From positions 1 to 32,231 of the IMG/VR virus record IMGVR_UViG_3300013006_000086: a stretch of 32,231 bases of DNA; one strand, written 5' to 3'. The DNA is from a virus. The notes beneath the pieces are model-generated. The model was not told the DNA's origin. It was given only the letters and a program-made list of their open reading frames with translations, and made no database searches. Shown piece after piece: positions 13,045 through 20,824 of the stretch. Every line of letters starts with the position of its first letter. Position 1 is the first letter of the stretch. The translations under genes and the position numbers were made by a program.

Positions 13045-15352
13045 CATCGCGGCGATCGTCTCTGACCCAGAGGTCAAGAGGCATCTAGCTGCTGCCAGCC
13101 CCGAGTACCGTCTGGCGTGGGCTTGGCGCATGTCATGGTTCAGTACCCAGCATACCCATCAGATCCTGCCGCCGGGCGACTGGTGGTCTATCTGGCTGAT
13201 GCTGGCCGGACGTGGAGCCGGGAAGACCCGCACGGCAGCCGAGCAGATCGCTTGGTGGGCTTACGAGCAGCCCGGCACCCGCTGGCTGGTGGCCGCTCCC
13301 ACCTCGGCCGACGTCCGGGGAACCATTTTTGAGGGTGAATCCGGCCTGATGACCATCATCCCCAAGGCCTTGGTGGCTGACTACAACAAGACGGCGCACG
13401 AGCTGCGCCTGATTAACGGCAGCCTGATCAAAGGCATCCCAGCGTCGGAGCCTGAGCGCTTCCGGGGTCCACAATTCCACGGTGGATGGTGCGATGAGCT
13501 CGCGGCATGGGACTATATACAAGAGGCGTGGGACCAGATCCAGTTCGGCATGCGGCTCGGCAAGCGCACCCGGATGATCTGCACCACCACCCCACGACCG
13601 AAGGATCTGATCATTGAGCTGATGGGCCGGGAGGGTGACGACGTCGTGATGACCACCGCTTCAACCTACACCAATCTGGCCAACCTGAGCGAGAATTTCC
13701 GCAAACAGATCCTGAGCTACGAGGGCACGACTCTTGGGCGGCAGGAGATCTACGCCGAGATTATTGACCCGGAGGCAAGTGGGATCGTCAAAAGGGACAT
13801 GTTCAAGCTCTGGCCTGCCGGGCGGGCGTTCCCCAAGTTCGAGTACATCCTGCAGAGCTACGACGTGGCGACCTCAGAGAAGGCGCAGAACGACCCGACG
13901 GCCTGCATCACCTTCGGCGTTTTCAAGCCACAGGATTCCCCTATGAGCGTCATGGTCATTGACTGCTGGCAGGAGAGGATGATGTACCCCGACCTGCGCC
14001 CCAAGGTCATTGAGGAGTACGAGACCGTCTTCGGAGAGGGCAAGGACCGCAAGCGGGTTGACCTGCTGCTGATCGAGGACAAGAGCGCCGGGATCTCCCT
14101 GATCCAAGACCTCCAGCGGGCTCACCTGCCGGTTCGGGCGTACAACCCCGGCAGGGCCGACAAGCTCCAGCGCCTGAACATTGTGTCCAACATCATCGCC
14201 CGGGGCCGGGTGTGGATTCCTGAGTCCGACCACCGCAAGGGCTACGTCAAGGACTGGGCAGAGGGCTTCGTCAGCCAGATCTGCTCGTTCCCTGAGACGA
14301 CTCATGATGATTTGGTGGACGCATGTGTTGATAGCTTGACTCAGGTGCAAATGGCCAAGGGCGTGAAGCTGATCAAGGACGTGCAGGTGGGTGACATGGT
14401 GATGACCCCTGCCGGTCCGAGGCGAGTGACTGCTGTGCATGACAACGGGCTCAAGGAAGTTTGGAACGTCAACGGCCTGCTGGCCACGGCAGAGCACCAA
14501 GTGATGACCCAAGACGGCTGGATGCGTGTTGACTGCTTGAGTCAATCAATCCATAATGTATACCTTTACAAGGATGCATCATGGCTTTCAAATCAAGTGG
14601 CGCTGTTGTCGAGTCGGTGGTCTTCAACGGTCGCAGGTATAACCGCTACCCTGAGAGCGATAACCCGGCGCACCGCCGATACTTTGCAAGGGCTGGCCAC
14701 CGGCTTCACCGCGACGTGTGGAAGCACCACAACGGGCCAATCCCTGCGGGCATGCACGTCCACCACATTGACGGCAACACGGCCAACAACGACATCGGCA
14801 ACTTGGCCTGCGTCACAAGCAAGCAGCATTGGGACGAGCACCGGGCGCAGGCATCTGAGCGCAGCAGGCGGCCAGAGCAGCTTGAGCACCTCAGCCGGAT
14901 CCGCGTCAGCGCAGCCGAATGGCACCGATCAGACGAGGGACGGGCTTGGCACAGAGAACACGCAAAGACCTCTTTGGCAAAGACTTGGGGAAAGCCTAAG
15001 TCGTACTACCCAGCCCCTTACAAATGCATTTGGTGCGGTTTTGACGGTATTGCCAAGGTTCCTGAGCGAAAGAAGTTCTGCTCCCCCACTTGCCAAAACG
15101 CCGAATCAAAGCACCGCCTTGGTAAGACAAGTTACGAACACCCATACCATGCGTCATGTGTTCGACCTGACGGTGGAGGGTGAGCACTGCTACTACGCCA
15201 ACGGGATACTGGTCCACAACTGTACGCAGGCCCTGCGCTACCTGCGGGATGCCGGGTGGCTGGAGATCGACCCACCGCCCAACGAGGACTGGGACGAGGA
15301 CGACTTTGCCGACAGCGGCAAACAAAAACGAGTCAACCCCTATGCAGTCTGA
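13037..15352 (+). CDS. terL: Terminase large subunit interrupted by an intein
   Basis: The unspliced product is 771 aa, and removal of the intein leaves a 472-aa packaging motor. ATPase motifs: Walker A GRGAGKT (58-64), Walker B WCDE (Asp153, Glu154) and coupling motif CTTTPRP (182-188). RNase H-like nuclease motifs: SYD (Asp276), LLIED (Glu347, Asp348) and HDDLVDA (Asp424-Asp428). The intein begins at Cys430, directly after DDLVDA, and ends at His727-Asn728 before Cys729; the extein then resumes with CTQALRYLRDAGWLEI. The motor would cut concatemers and pump DNA through the portal, but the nuclease site is broken until splicing is complete. The acidic C-terminal tail (EDWDEDDFADSGK) is typical for contact with the portal. 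Confidence 0.93.
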   Translation: MNDIAAIVSDPEVKRHLAAASPEYRLAWAWRMSWFSTQHTHQILPPGDWWSIWLMLAGRGAGKTRTAAEQIAWWAYEQPGTRWLVAAPTSADVRGTIFEGESGLMTIIPKALVADYNKTAHELRLINGSLIKGIPASEPERFRGPQFHGGWCDELAAWDYIQEAWDQIQFGMRLGKRTRMICTTTPRPKDLIIELMGREGDDVVMTTASTYTNLANLSENFRKQILSYEGTTLGRQEIYAEIIDPEASGIVKRDMFKLWPAGRAFPKFEYILQSYDVATSEKAQNDPTACITFGVFKPQDSPMSVMVIDCWQERMMYPDLRPKVIEEYETVFGEGKDRKRVDLLLIEDKSAGISLIQDLQRAHLPVRAYNPGRADKLQRLNIVSNIIARGRVWIPESDHRKGYVKDWAEGFVSQICSFPETTHDDLVDACVDSLTQVQMAKGVKLIKDVQVGDMVMTPAGPRRVTAVHDNGLKEVWNVNGLLATAEHQVMTQDGWMRVDCLSQSIHNVYLYKDASWLSNQVALLSSRWSSTVAGITATLRAITRRTADTLQGLATGFTATCGSTTTGQSLRACTSTTLTATRPTTTSATWPASQASSIGTSTGRRHLSAAGGQSSLSTSAGSASAQPNGTDQTRDGLGTENTQRPLWQRLGESLSRTTQPLTNAFGAVLTVLPRFLSERSSAPPLAKTPNQSTALVRQVTNTHTMRHVFDLTVEGEHCYYANGILVHNCTQALRYLRDAGWLEIDPPPNEDWDEDDFADSGKQKRVNPYAV
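14529..14557 (+). promoter_or_regulatory. Promoter inside the intein, upstream of the HNH gene
   Basis: TTGACT (14529-14534) and CATAAT (14552-14557) stand exactly 17 bases apart, five of six matches to consensus in each box. TTGACT also forms an inverted repeat with AGTCAA (14540-14545). The start point would be near 14564, just before AAGGA (14570-14574) and the HNH ATG at 14581. This would allow transcription apart from the terminase message. Confidence 0.5.
14581..15183 (+). CDS. HNH homing endonuclease nested out of frame in the intein
   Basis: This is a 200-aa protein. The N-terminal half has a DNA-contact segment (FNGRRYNRYPES, HRLHRDVWKHHNGPIPAGMHV) leading into the HNH core VHHIDGNTANNDIGNLACVTSKQHWDEH (His61, His62, Asp64, Asn70, His83), as in phage HNH homing enzymes. 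The C-terminal part has a zinc ribbon (Cys149, Cys152, Cys167, Cys171). It would cut terL alleles that lack the intein and so copy the element into them. The frame differs from terL, and TAA at 14554 in its own frame rules out fusion to the splicing domain. AAGGA six bases before ATG 14581 gives it a ribosome site. Its last ten codons overlap splicing block F. Confidence 0.9.
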   Translation: MAFKSSGAVVESVVFNGRRYNRYPESDNPAHRRYFARAGHRLHRDVWKHHNGPIPAGMHVHHIDGNTANNDIGNLACVTSKQHWDEHRAQASERSRRPEQLEHLSRIRVSAAEWHRSDEGRAWHREHAKTSLAKTWGKPKSYYPAPYKCIWCGFDGIAKVPERKKFCSPTCQNAESKHRLGKTSYEHPYHASCVRPDGGG

Positions 15353-15398
15353 CCAAGCTGTGGTAGAGTTTGTTTGTTGCGGTCGTGCGCAGCAGTTG

Positions 15399-15465
15399 AA
15401 AGCCGTTACTCATGCACTGGCCTCCGTTTGGAGGGCACGACCCAGTGCAGTAGTAACGGCTTTTT
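15399..15465 (+). terminator. Large compound terminator after terL
   Basis: A perfect 12-bp outer stem (AAAGCCGTTACT 15399-15410 / AGTAACGGCTTT 15452-15463) encloses a second stem (GCACTGG 15414-15420 / CCAGTGC 15442-15448) and an apical CCTCC-GTTT-GGAGG. Five Ts follow (15461-15465). It would end transcripts from the terminase operon. Confidence 0.8.
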
Positions 15466-15479
15466 GCGTTCACGACGGC

Positions 15480-15680
15480 GACTCGGACACCATGCGGTAC
15501 GTCGGTGGTGGAGTCTTAAATAACCCTGTGACACGAGCAAGCCATAGCAGGGGCGGTGGGCGAATTCCTAGAGCCGGGCGGTTGAAACAAGTCTGGGATA
15601 ACGTAAGCGACGACTGGCTCCATACAGAGGATCGTCGAGGCGTAGAGCGAACTTTGGTCTTGACCACGGTAAGGCTACGC
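15480..15680 (+). ncRNA. Candidate structured RNA or structured 5' leader
   Basis: Within 200 bases several stems can form. GACTC (15480-15484) pairs with GAGTC (15511-15515) and encloses CACCA / TGGTG (15488-15492 / 15506-15510). CGACGA and TCGTCG pair around 15608-15636. GCGTAG (15640-15645) pairs with CTACGC (15675-15680) and encloses TGGTC-TT-GACCA. It starts just after a terminator and ends 30 bases before the next gene. It could be a separate small RNA, a leader of the virion message, or part of a packaging site. It matches no RNA family I know; the evidence is pairing only. Confidence 0.35.
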
Positions 15681-15711
15681 TTTGCTCAAACCTTCACCAC
15701 CAGAGGCCTAC

Positions 15712-15915
15712 ATGCAGATAACTAGAGAGTGGTTAGATCTAATCAGTGATGATCATGGGTTGACCAATGGCCAACAGAAACTGCTCAACATCTGGTGCCA
15801 AGCTGCCCCCTACGTTGACAAGCTGATCCCTGATCTGGTGGCGCATTTCCTTGAGCACTGCCGTGGGTACCGCGAGATGCCGCAGCACGTCAAAGACTTT
15901 AAGGGCTGGGTGTAG
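15712..15915 (+). CDS. Small hypothetical protein
   Basis: This 67-aa protein (MQITREWLDLISDDHGLTNGQQKLLNIWCQAAPYVDKLIPDLVAHFLEHCRGYREMPQHVKDFKGWV) is compact and helical, with two cysteines. The in-frame start at 15682 was rejected because AGAGG stands before ATG 15712. It is the first gene after the gene-free stretch. No family is recognised. Confidence 0.65.
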   Translation: MQITREWLDLISDDHGLTNGQQKLLNIWCQAAPYVDKLIPDLVAHFLEHCRGYREMPQHVKDFKGWV

Positions 15916-15917
15916 CA

Positions 15918-15989
15918 ATGGACTTGACAGACTCCAGCGTTTATGATGGCGGCATTCCCGCGAAAGGCCCTGAGAATGCAACTCCCTAA
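15918..15989 (+). CDS. Possible 23-codon minigene
   Basis: The frame MDLTDSSVYDGGIPAKGPENATP starts two bases after the previous stop and ends inside the first codons of the next gene. Its tail (KGPENATP) looks protein-like, and it fills the gap exactly, but the ribosome site is poor. It may instead be leader sequence for the large gene that follows. Confidence 0.35.
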   Translation: MDLTDSSVYDGGIPAKGPENATP

Positions 15990-18270
15990 AATCGCCCCGC
16001 TCAAGCTGATGAAGAGGCCGGATCTGAAGCCGATCGAATCCAAGAAGCAGTCATTGCAGGAGTGGCACGCGGCCGGTGGTGGGGTTCCCCTCCAGTACAA
16101 GGGCCGGGAGCATGTCTGGCACGCCAAGGTCAAAAAGTTTGCCGCTGGTGGCGATGTCCATATGGCTGGCGGCGGTGACCCGCTGGACGAGTTCAGCCCC
16201 CCGCGCTACCGATCGGCCGGGCGCAGGCCGGAGAGTCAGAACGACCGCCGGGCCGCCGCCAACATGCCAATAGACTTTGTCCGTGGCGTGGCCTCCGGCG
16301 TCCTTGGAGCCCCCGGCGACATTGAGTCGCTAGTCCGCATGCTGCCCGGCTTGGACGAACGCACAGTGCTCCCGACGTCCGAAGACATTGAGAAGCGCTT
16401 GCCCCTGCGATCCGACACGCCTGCCGGGCGAGCGGCGTCCGGGCTAGGGACACTAGCGGGAGGCTTCTACATGGGCCCCGGAGCGCCCATACGCCTCGTT
16501 GGTGGCCTACCGCAAGCCGTCTACAAGGCAGGCAAGGACTTTGGCCGAGCTGCTGGTCAGCCTGCTGCCAACGTCGTCAAGCCAACGGGAGGGAACTTCC
16601 TGACCGGGCGGGTTGAGAAGGACCTGCAGCCTTTAAAGGGGCGAACTGAACCAAGGTTGACTCATATCAATGAGCAAAATCAAACTGTTGGCCCAGAGTA
16701 TGGGCGACCAATGACGCAAGAAGAACTTCAGTCTCTCATGGCTGACCCTTTTTATGCAAATAATCAAGTCCTTAACAAGTGGGTTGACAGCAACCTGACC
16801 AACTACGTCAAGAAACAGATGGGCACGCCGGATGACCCGGTGCGCAAGTTGGCCGAGCAGGGTATCACGCACAAGCCTGCGCTTTTAGATGAGTACCTAC
16901 ATGAGCCGGAAAGTGGCCCGCAATTGCGCCGTGCTGAAAATGTCAAAAAGCAGCGCAGGAAAGCTGGATTTCCCGAGGAAGGTATGGGCCAATCTCCTAT
17001 GGCCAAGGCTTGGGAGACATCTTCTGACGAGGTTATTGCAGCCTACAGGGCTGGCGACATTCAGGGAATGCCGGAGCGATATGCCAAATTTACTGAGGCC
17101 GAGGACAAGATGCGTGCCGCCAGAAACGAGCTGGACCAGAAGTTCAAGCAACGTATTGCGGTTGCCGGACTTACCGAATCTCAAGAAGCCAGACTGATCC
17201 GTGGAACTCCGTTTTCCGAAAAAGCAAAATTGGTTGGCGATACAGATTATTTAAAAGCCGAAGAGCAGTATTACGCTTCTCAATCCCCAATGATGGACAA
17301 CTACATGATGCTTTGGCGTGATAACCCTTACATCAGCAAGCTTGCGCCAGACACTCAGTTGTATGCGCCGTTCACTGGCGACCTTGGCTTTGACCACATC
17401 ATGGACGTCCTTCGCGAGGACCTGACGGCCGGTCGCATCCGTCCGGAGCAGATGAACAAGATCAGCATGAGCGACGCGGTCCGGCGCACCTACCAGTACG
17501 ACCAAGAGCTGGCGGCCAAGATGAACGCCAGCAGGGCTGCCGCCCGGGAAGGACTGCCCACCTACAAAGAGTATCCTGAAGGCTACAGGTGGATTGAGCT
17601 GAACAAACCCGGATCATTTGCCAACGAGTCTGAGGCCATGGGGCACTCAGTCAGGGGTTACGAGCCGCCAAAGGGCCACCCAGACTGGTCTGAAGGCTCT
17701 GGCGAATCAGGCAGCTCCAGCTACGGCCACGGCGGCTGGGAGGCCATCAAGAGCGGCAAGGCCAAGGTGTATTCGCTGGTTGACTCCAAGGGTGCGCCGC
17801 ACGCAACGGTTGAAACTAAGCAAATAGGAATGACTCCAGAGCAACGCCGTTACAAAGTTGGATTTTTAGCTGCGCAATTAGAGAAAGAAGGCAAAACGGC
17901 TGAAGATGCGTTGCGGCAAGCTGAAAAAATTTACCCAGAGGAATCTAAAGAAAGCATCACCCAGATTAAAGGCAAAAGCAACCGCGCACCCAACGAGGAA
18001 TACCTGCCCTACATCCAAGACTTTGTCAAGGGCGGCAAGTGGTCTAGCGTCAACGACTTGAGGAATACTGGGTTAACTCGCAAGAGTGATTTGATTGACA
18101 AATTCTCTCCAGACGAACTGGACGCAATTGGCGCTGGTGAATACCTAACTAAAGCCGAACAAGATGATTTGTTGCTTAGAGCGTTGCGTCCACCCGAAGG
18201 CATGGCCAACGGCGGTGTAGTCCGTATGGCCGGTGGTGGCGTCCGTGGCGGTCTTTCATCAATAAAGTGA
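15976..18270 (+). CDS. Large virion-module protein with PcfJ-like domain
   Basis: This is a 764-aa protein. ATG 15976 was chosen over 15943 because AAAGG lies eight bases upstream. A basic N-terminus leads to a Gly-rich segment (FAAGGDVHMAGGG, 55-67), then an Ala/Gly helix region (FVRGVASGVLGAPGDIESLVRMLPGL) that could be membrane-active. Long charged helical parts fill 190-530. Residues about 538-692 look like a PcfJ domain: AMGHSVRGYEP, KVYSLVDSKGAPHATVE, ITQIKGKSNRAPNEEYLPYIQDFV. In this copy Ser replaces the usual Cys of HCVGGY. The end repeats the Gly motif (MANGGVVRMAGGGVRGG). It lies just before the portal gene, so it may be an internal or ejected virion protein. Function not established. 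Confidence 0.7.
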   Translation: MQLPKIAPLKLMKRPDLKPIESKKQSLQEWHAAGGGVPLQYKGREHVWHAKVKKFAAGGDVHMAGGGDPLDEFSPPRYRSAGRRPESQNDRRAAANMPIDFVRGVASGVLGAPGDIESLVRMLPGLDERTVLPTSEDIEKRLPLRSDTPAGRAASGLGTLAGGFYMGPGAPIRLVGGLPQAVYKAGKDFGRAAGQPAANVVKPTGGNFLTGRVEKDLQPLKGRTEPRLTHINEQNQTVGPEYGRPMTQEELQSLMADPFYANNQVLNKWVDSNLTNYVKKQMGTPDDPVRKLAEQGITHKPALLDEYLHEPESGPQLRRAENVKKQRRKAGFPEEGMGQSPMAKAWETSSDEVIAAYRAGDIQGMPERYAKFTEAEDKMRAARNELDQKFKQRIAVAGLTESQEARLIRGTPFSEKAKLVGDTDYLKAEEQYYASQSPMMDNYMMLWRDNPYISKLAPDTQLYAPFTGDLGFDHIMDVLREDLTAGRIRPEQMNKISMSDAVRRTYQYDQELAAKMNASRAAAREGLPTYKEYPEGYRWIELNKPGSFANESEAMGHSVRGYEPPKGHPDWSEGSGESGSSSYGHGGWEAIKSGKAKVYSLVDSKGAPHATVETKQIGMTPEQRRYKVGFLAAQLEKEGKTAEDALRQAEKIYPEESKESITQIKGKSNRAPNEEYLPYIQDFVKGGKWSSVNDLRNTGLTRKSDLIDKFSPDELDAIGAGEYLTKAEQDDLLLRALRPPEGMANGGVVRMAGGGVRGGLSSIK

Positions 18271-18277
18271 GCATTAC

Positions 18278-20824
18278 ATGGCAACCCAATTTCCAATCGA
18301 CCCAGAGTTCAACCGATTCGTCGGCGGCAATCCCGACCAAGACAACGAGGCCGGTGGCGAGGAAGAGGTCGTTGACATGCCAGAGATGGACGACGCCGAG
18401 CTAGAGGAGCTGCCCGACGGTAGCGTGGTGGTCACCATGGACACCAAGGGCCCCATGGAGAACGAGGACTTTTACCAAAACTTGTCCGACAGCGACCTGA
18501 TCATGGACATGGACCTTGACGCGCTGGCCCTGCGCTACATTGAGCTGGTTGAGAAGGACAAGGACGCCCGCAAACAGCGCGACAAGCAGTACGAAGAGGG
18601 CATCAAACGCACCGGAATGGGCAACGACGCCCCCGGCGGGGCCAACTTCAACGGCGCGTCCAAGGTTGTCCACCCCGTGATGGCCGAAACCTGCATTGAC
18701 TTTGCCTCCCGCGCCATCAAGGAGATGTTCCCGCCTGACGGCCCAACCAAAACCAAAATTTTGGGCGACGTCACCGAGGACAAAACCAAGATTGCCGAGC
18801 GCAAGCGCGACTTTATGAACTGGCAGCTCACCGAGCAGATTGAGGAGTTCCGCGACGAGCAGGAGCAGATGCTCACCCAACTCCCGCTTGGCGGCTCTCA
18901 GTACCTGAAACTCTGGTACGACGAGAAGAAGCGCCGCCCATGCGCCCAGTTCCTGCCCATTGATAATGTACTTTTGCCTTACGCGGCAGGCAGCTTTTAC
19001 ACCGCTGAGCGGTTCACTGAGGTGGACGACATCTCCGACTGGGATTACAAGCGCCGCATCACCTCCGGCCTGTACCGCGAGACCACCATGACCCGCGCCA
19101 CCATGGACCCAGAGATGACCGGGTCCCAGAAGGCTACCAACAAGGTGGAGGGCAAGTCCCAAAACGACAACGAGGACGCTGTTCGCCGGGTGTACCACAT
19201 CTACACATGGCTGGAGCTGGAAGACGACCCCATTACCAAGGGCGAGATGGCCCCGTACATCTTGATGATCGACGACCTGTCCAGCGAGGTCATCGGCCTG
19301 TACCGGAACTGGGAGGAAGGCGACGACACATTGACCAAATTGGACTGGGTGATCGAGTTCAAGTTCATCCCATGGCGCGGGGCATACGCCGTTGGCCTGC
19401 CGCAGCTCATTGGAGGCCTCTCAGCGGCCCTTACAGGCGCTTTGCGAGCCCTGTTGGACTCTGCCCACATCAACAACGCTGCGACGCTCCTGAAGCTCAA
19501 GGGCGGAAAGATTTCTGGCCAGTCCCAAGAAATCGAAGTCACGCAGGTTGTGGAGATTGAAGGCGCTCCCGGCGTGGACGACGTGCGCAAAATTGCCATG
19601 CCGATGCCATTTAACCCTCCGTCGCCGGTCCTTTTCCAACTTTTGGGCTGGCTGACCAACGCCGCCAAGGGCGTGGTGACCACCGCCGAGGAAAAGATTG
19701 CCGATGTCAACTCCAACACCCCGGTCGGCACCACTCAGGCGCTGATTGAGCAGGGCGCGGCCGTTTTTAGCTCAATTCACGCCCGTTTGCACGAGTCTCA
19801 GGGCCGCGTGCTGAAGGTTTTGAGCCGAATCAACCGCTGGTACTTGGACGACATGCAGCGCGGCGAGGTTGTGGAAGATTTGGAGATCAAACGCGAGGAT
19901 TTTGCCCGCGTGACCGACGTTATTCCGGTATCGGACCCCCACATCTTCTCTGAGACCCAGCGGATGGCCCAAACCCAAGCGGTGATGGCTGTCATGAAGG
20001 ACAACCCGGAGATGTTCAACAAGAAGGTGGTGATCCAGCGCTTCTTGAAACAGATCAAGGTGCCCGGCATCAATGAAATCATGGTTGACGTGCCCTCGCC
20101 GGTCAAAATGGACTCGGCCAACGAGAACGTGGCCATGGCAATTGGCCAAGGAGCCTACGCCTACCCCGAGCAGGACCAACTTGGCCACATTCAGTCCCAT
20201 TTGGACTTTGCCAAGAACCCAATTTTCGGTGGCAACCCCATCATTGCGCCTGCGTACCTGCCAAAAGCGGTCGAGCACATCAAGCAGCACATCGTGCTCT
20301 GGTACCTGAACCGCATGACGGGCTACGTCCAGAAGGCGATGGGCAAGAAGCTGCCCGATTACGACTTGCAGAAAGACCCCAAGGCAATTGACAAAATGTA
20401 CGCCTTGGCCTCGCAGCACGTTGAGATGGACGCCGACCAGACGCTCAAGGGCATCATGCCGGTCATCCAACAGTTGGTACAGGGCCTGCAGCAGTTCAAG
20501 CCGCAGCCACAGATGACGCCAGACACCAAGGTACTGCTCGACACCAGCATGGCCGAGACTCAGCGCCGGGCCAAACGCGACGAGGCAGAGATGGGCCTCA
20601 AGGACAAGGCGCTGGCTGCCAAGATCCAGTTGGACATGGCCAAGTTGCAACAGGACCAGCAGGAAGCCATGGAAGACCTGCAGCTCAAGCTGGCCATCGC
20701 TACCGACGACCGCGACATGAAAGAACGCATCGAAACAGCCCGTTTAACACGCGATGCGGCAAAGCTCAATTTTGAGCAAGTCAAGGCTGTATCAACCCAA
20801 GGAGATAACTATGGCAACCAGTGA
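18278..20824 (+). CDS. Portal protein (head-to-tail connector)
   Basis: This 848-aa protein is the size of large podovirus portals. An acidic N-terminal part (20-60) is followed by the conserved body: YIELVEKDKDARKQRDKQYEEGI, FNGASKVVHPVMAETCIDFASRAIKEMFP, LPLGGSQYLKLWYDEKKRRP, FLPIDNVLLPYAAG. The middle includes IEFKFIPWRGAYAVGLPQLIGGL and the LLDSAHINNAATLLKLKGG helix that lines the channel in this family. A long Gln/Lys/Ala coiled-coil tail (QQDQQEAMEDLQLKLAIATDDRDMK) would form the barrel. Twelve copies would form the ring that terminase docks on and DNA passes through. Ribosome site GTGAGC precedes ATG 18278. Confidence 0.88.
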   Translation: MATQFPIDPEFNRFVGGNPDQDNEAGGEEEVVDMPEMDDAELEELPDGSVVVTMDTKGPMENEDFYQNLSDSDLIMDMDLDALALRYIELVEKDKDARKQRDKQYEEGIKRTGMGNDAPGGANFNGASKVVHPVMAETCIDFASRAIKEMFPPDGPTKTKILGDVTEDKTKIAERKRDFMNWQLTEQIEEFRDEQEQMLTQLPLGGSQYLKLWYDEKKRRPCAQFLPIDNVLLPYAAGSFYTAERFTEVDDISDWDYKRRITSGLYRETTMTRATMDPEMTGSQKATNKVEGKSQNDNEDAVRRVYHIYTWLELEDDPITKGEMAPYILMIDDLSSEVIGLYRNWEEGDDTLTKLDWVIEFKFIPWRGAYAVGLPQLIGGLSAALTGALRALLDSAHINNAATLLKLKGGKISGQSQEIEVTQVVEIEGAPGVDDVRKIAMPMPFNPPSPVLFQLLGWLTNAAKGVVTTAEEKIADVNSNTPVGTTQALIEQGAAVFSSIHARLHESQGRVLKVLSRINRWYLDDMQRGEVVEDLEIKREDFARVTDVIPVSDPHIFSETQRMAQTQAVMAVMKDNPEMFNKKVVIQRFLKQIKVPGINEIMVDVPSPVKMDSANENVAMAIGQGAYAYPEQDQLGHIQSHLDFAKNPIFGGNPIIAPAYLPKAVEHIKQHIVLWYLNRMTGYVQKAMGKKLPDYDLQKDPKAIDKMYALASQHVEMDADQTLKGIMPVIQQLVQGLQQFKPQPQMTPDTKVLLDTSMAETQRRAKRDEAEMGLKDKALAAKIQLDMAKLQQDQQEAMEDLQLKLAIATDDRDMKERIETARLTRDAAKLNFEQVKAVSTQGDNYGNQ

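Larger units (their letters stand above)
14324..15220 (+). other. Intein in terminase large subunit (299 residues)
   Basis: N-terminal splicing block A starts at Cys430 (CVDSLTQVQMAKGVKLIKDV, QVGDMVMTPAG). Block B is LLATAEHQVMTQDGW with Thr484 and His487. The C-terminal blocks are VFDLTVEGEHCYYANGILVHN, with His727-Asn728, followed by Cys729. All residues needed for class 1 protein splicing are present: Cys at position 1, the T-x-x-H, the penultimate His, the final Asn and the +1 Cys. Between about residue 510 and 704 the frame codes for a Ser/Thr/Arg-rich stretch with no known domain. That stretch is the out-of-frame reading of an HNH endonuclease gene, so the intein domain itself is a mini-intein with an overprinted linker. 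Confidence 0.88.
15353..15711 (+). other. Gene-free stretch between terminase and virion genes
   Basis: No frame here has a convincing start and protein-like sequence. An open frame across it (to 15725) runs through the terminator stem and is not protein-like. The first part holds the compound terminator (15399-15465); the rest has several inverted repeats and is described as a possible structured RNA. No clear sigma70 promoter was found, although one is expected here for the virion genes. Confidence 0.6.

Noticed and set aside
13874-14545. Minus-strand open frame of 223 codons opposite terL
   Set aside because: Antisense shadow of the terminase nuclease domain; no ribosome site or neighbour in that direction.
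14593-14925. Minus-strand open frame across the intein
   Set aside because: It is the complement of a doubly coding region; the sequence is not protein-like and it has no start signals.
15180-15712. tRNA gene or phi29-like packaging RNA in the gene-free stretch
   Set aside because: No cloverleaf or TTCRA arm could be found, and no feature specific to known packaging RNA; only general pairing is visible.
15180-15725. Open frame of 181 codons after terL on the plus strand
   Set aside because: It begins inside terL, reads through the compound terminator stem, and has no protein-like pattern or ribosome site.
18401-20650. Long minus-strand open frames opposite the portal gene
   Set aside because: GC-rich coding DNA often leaves long open antisense frames; their Val/Leu/His-rich sequence is the usual shadow composition.
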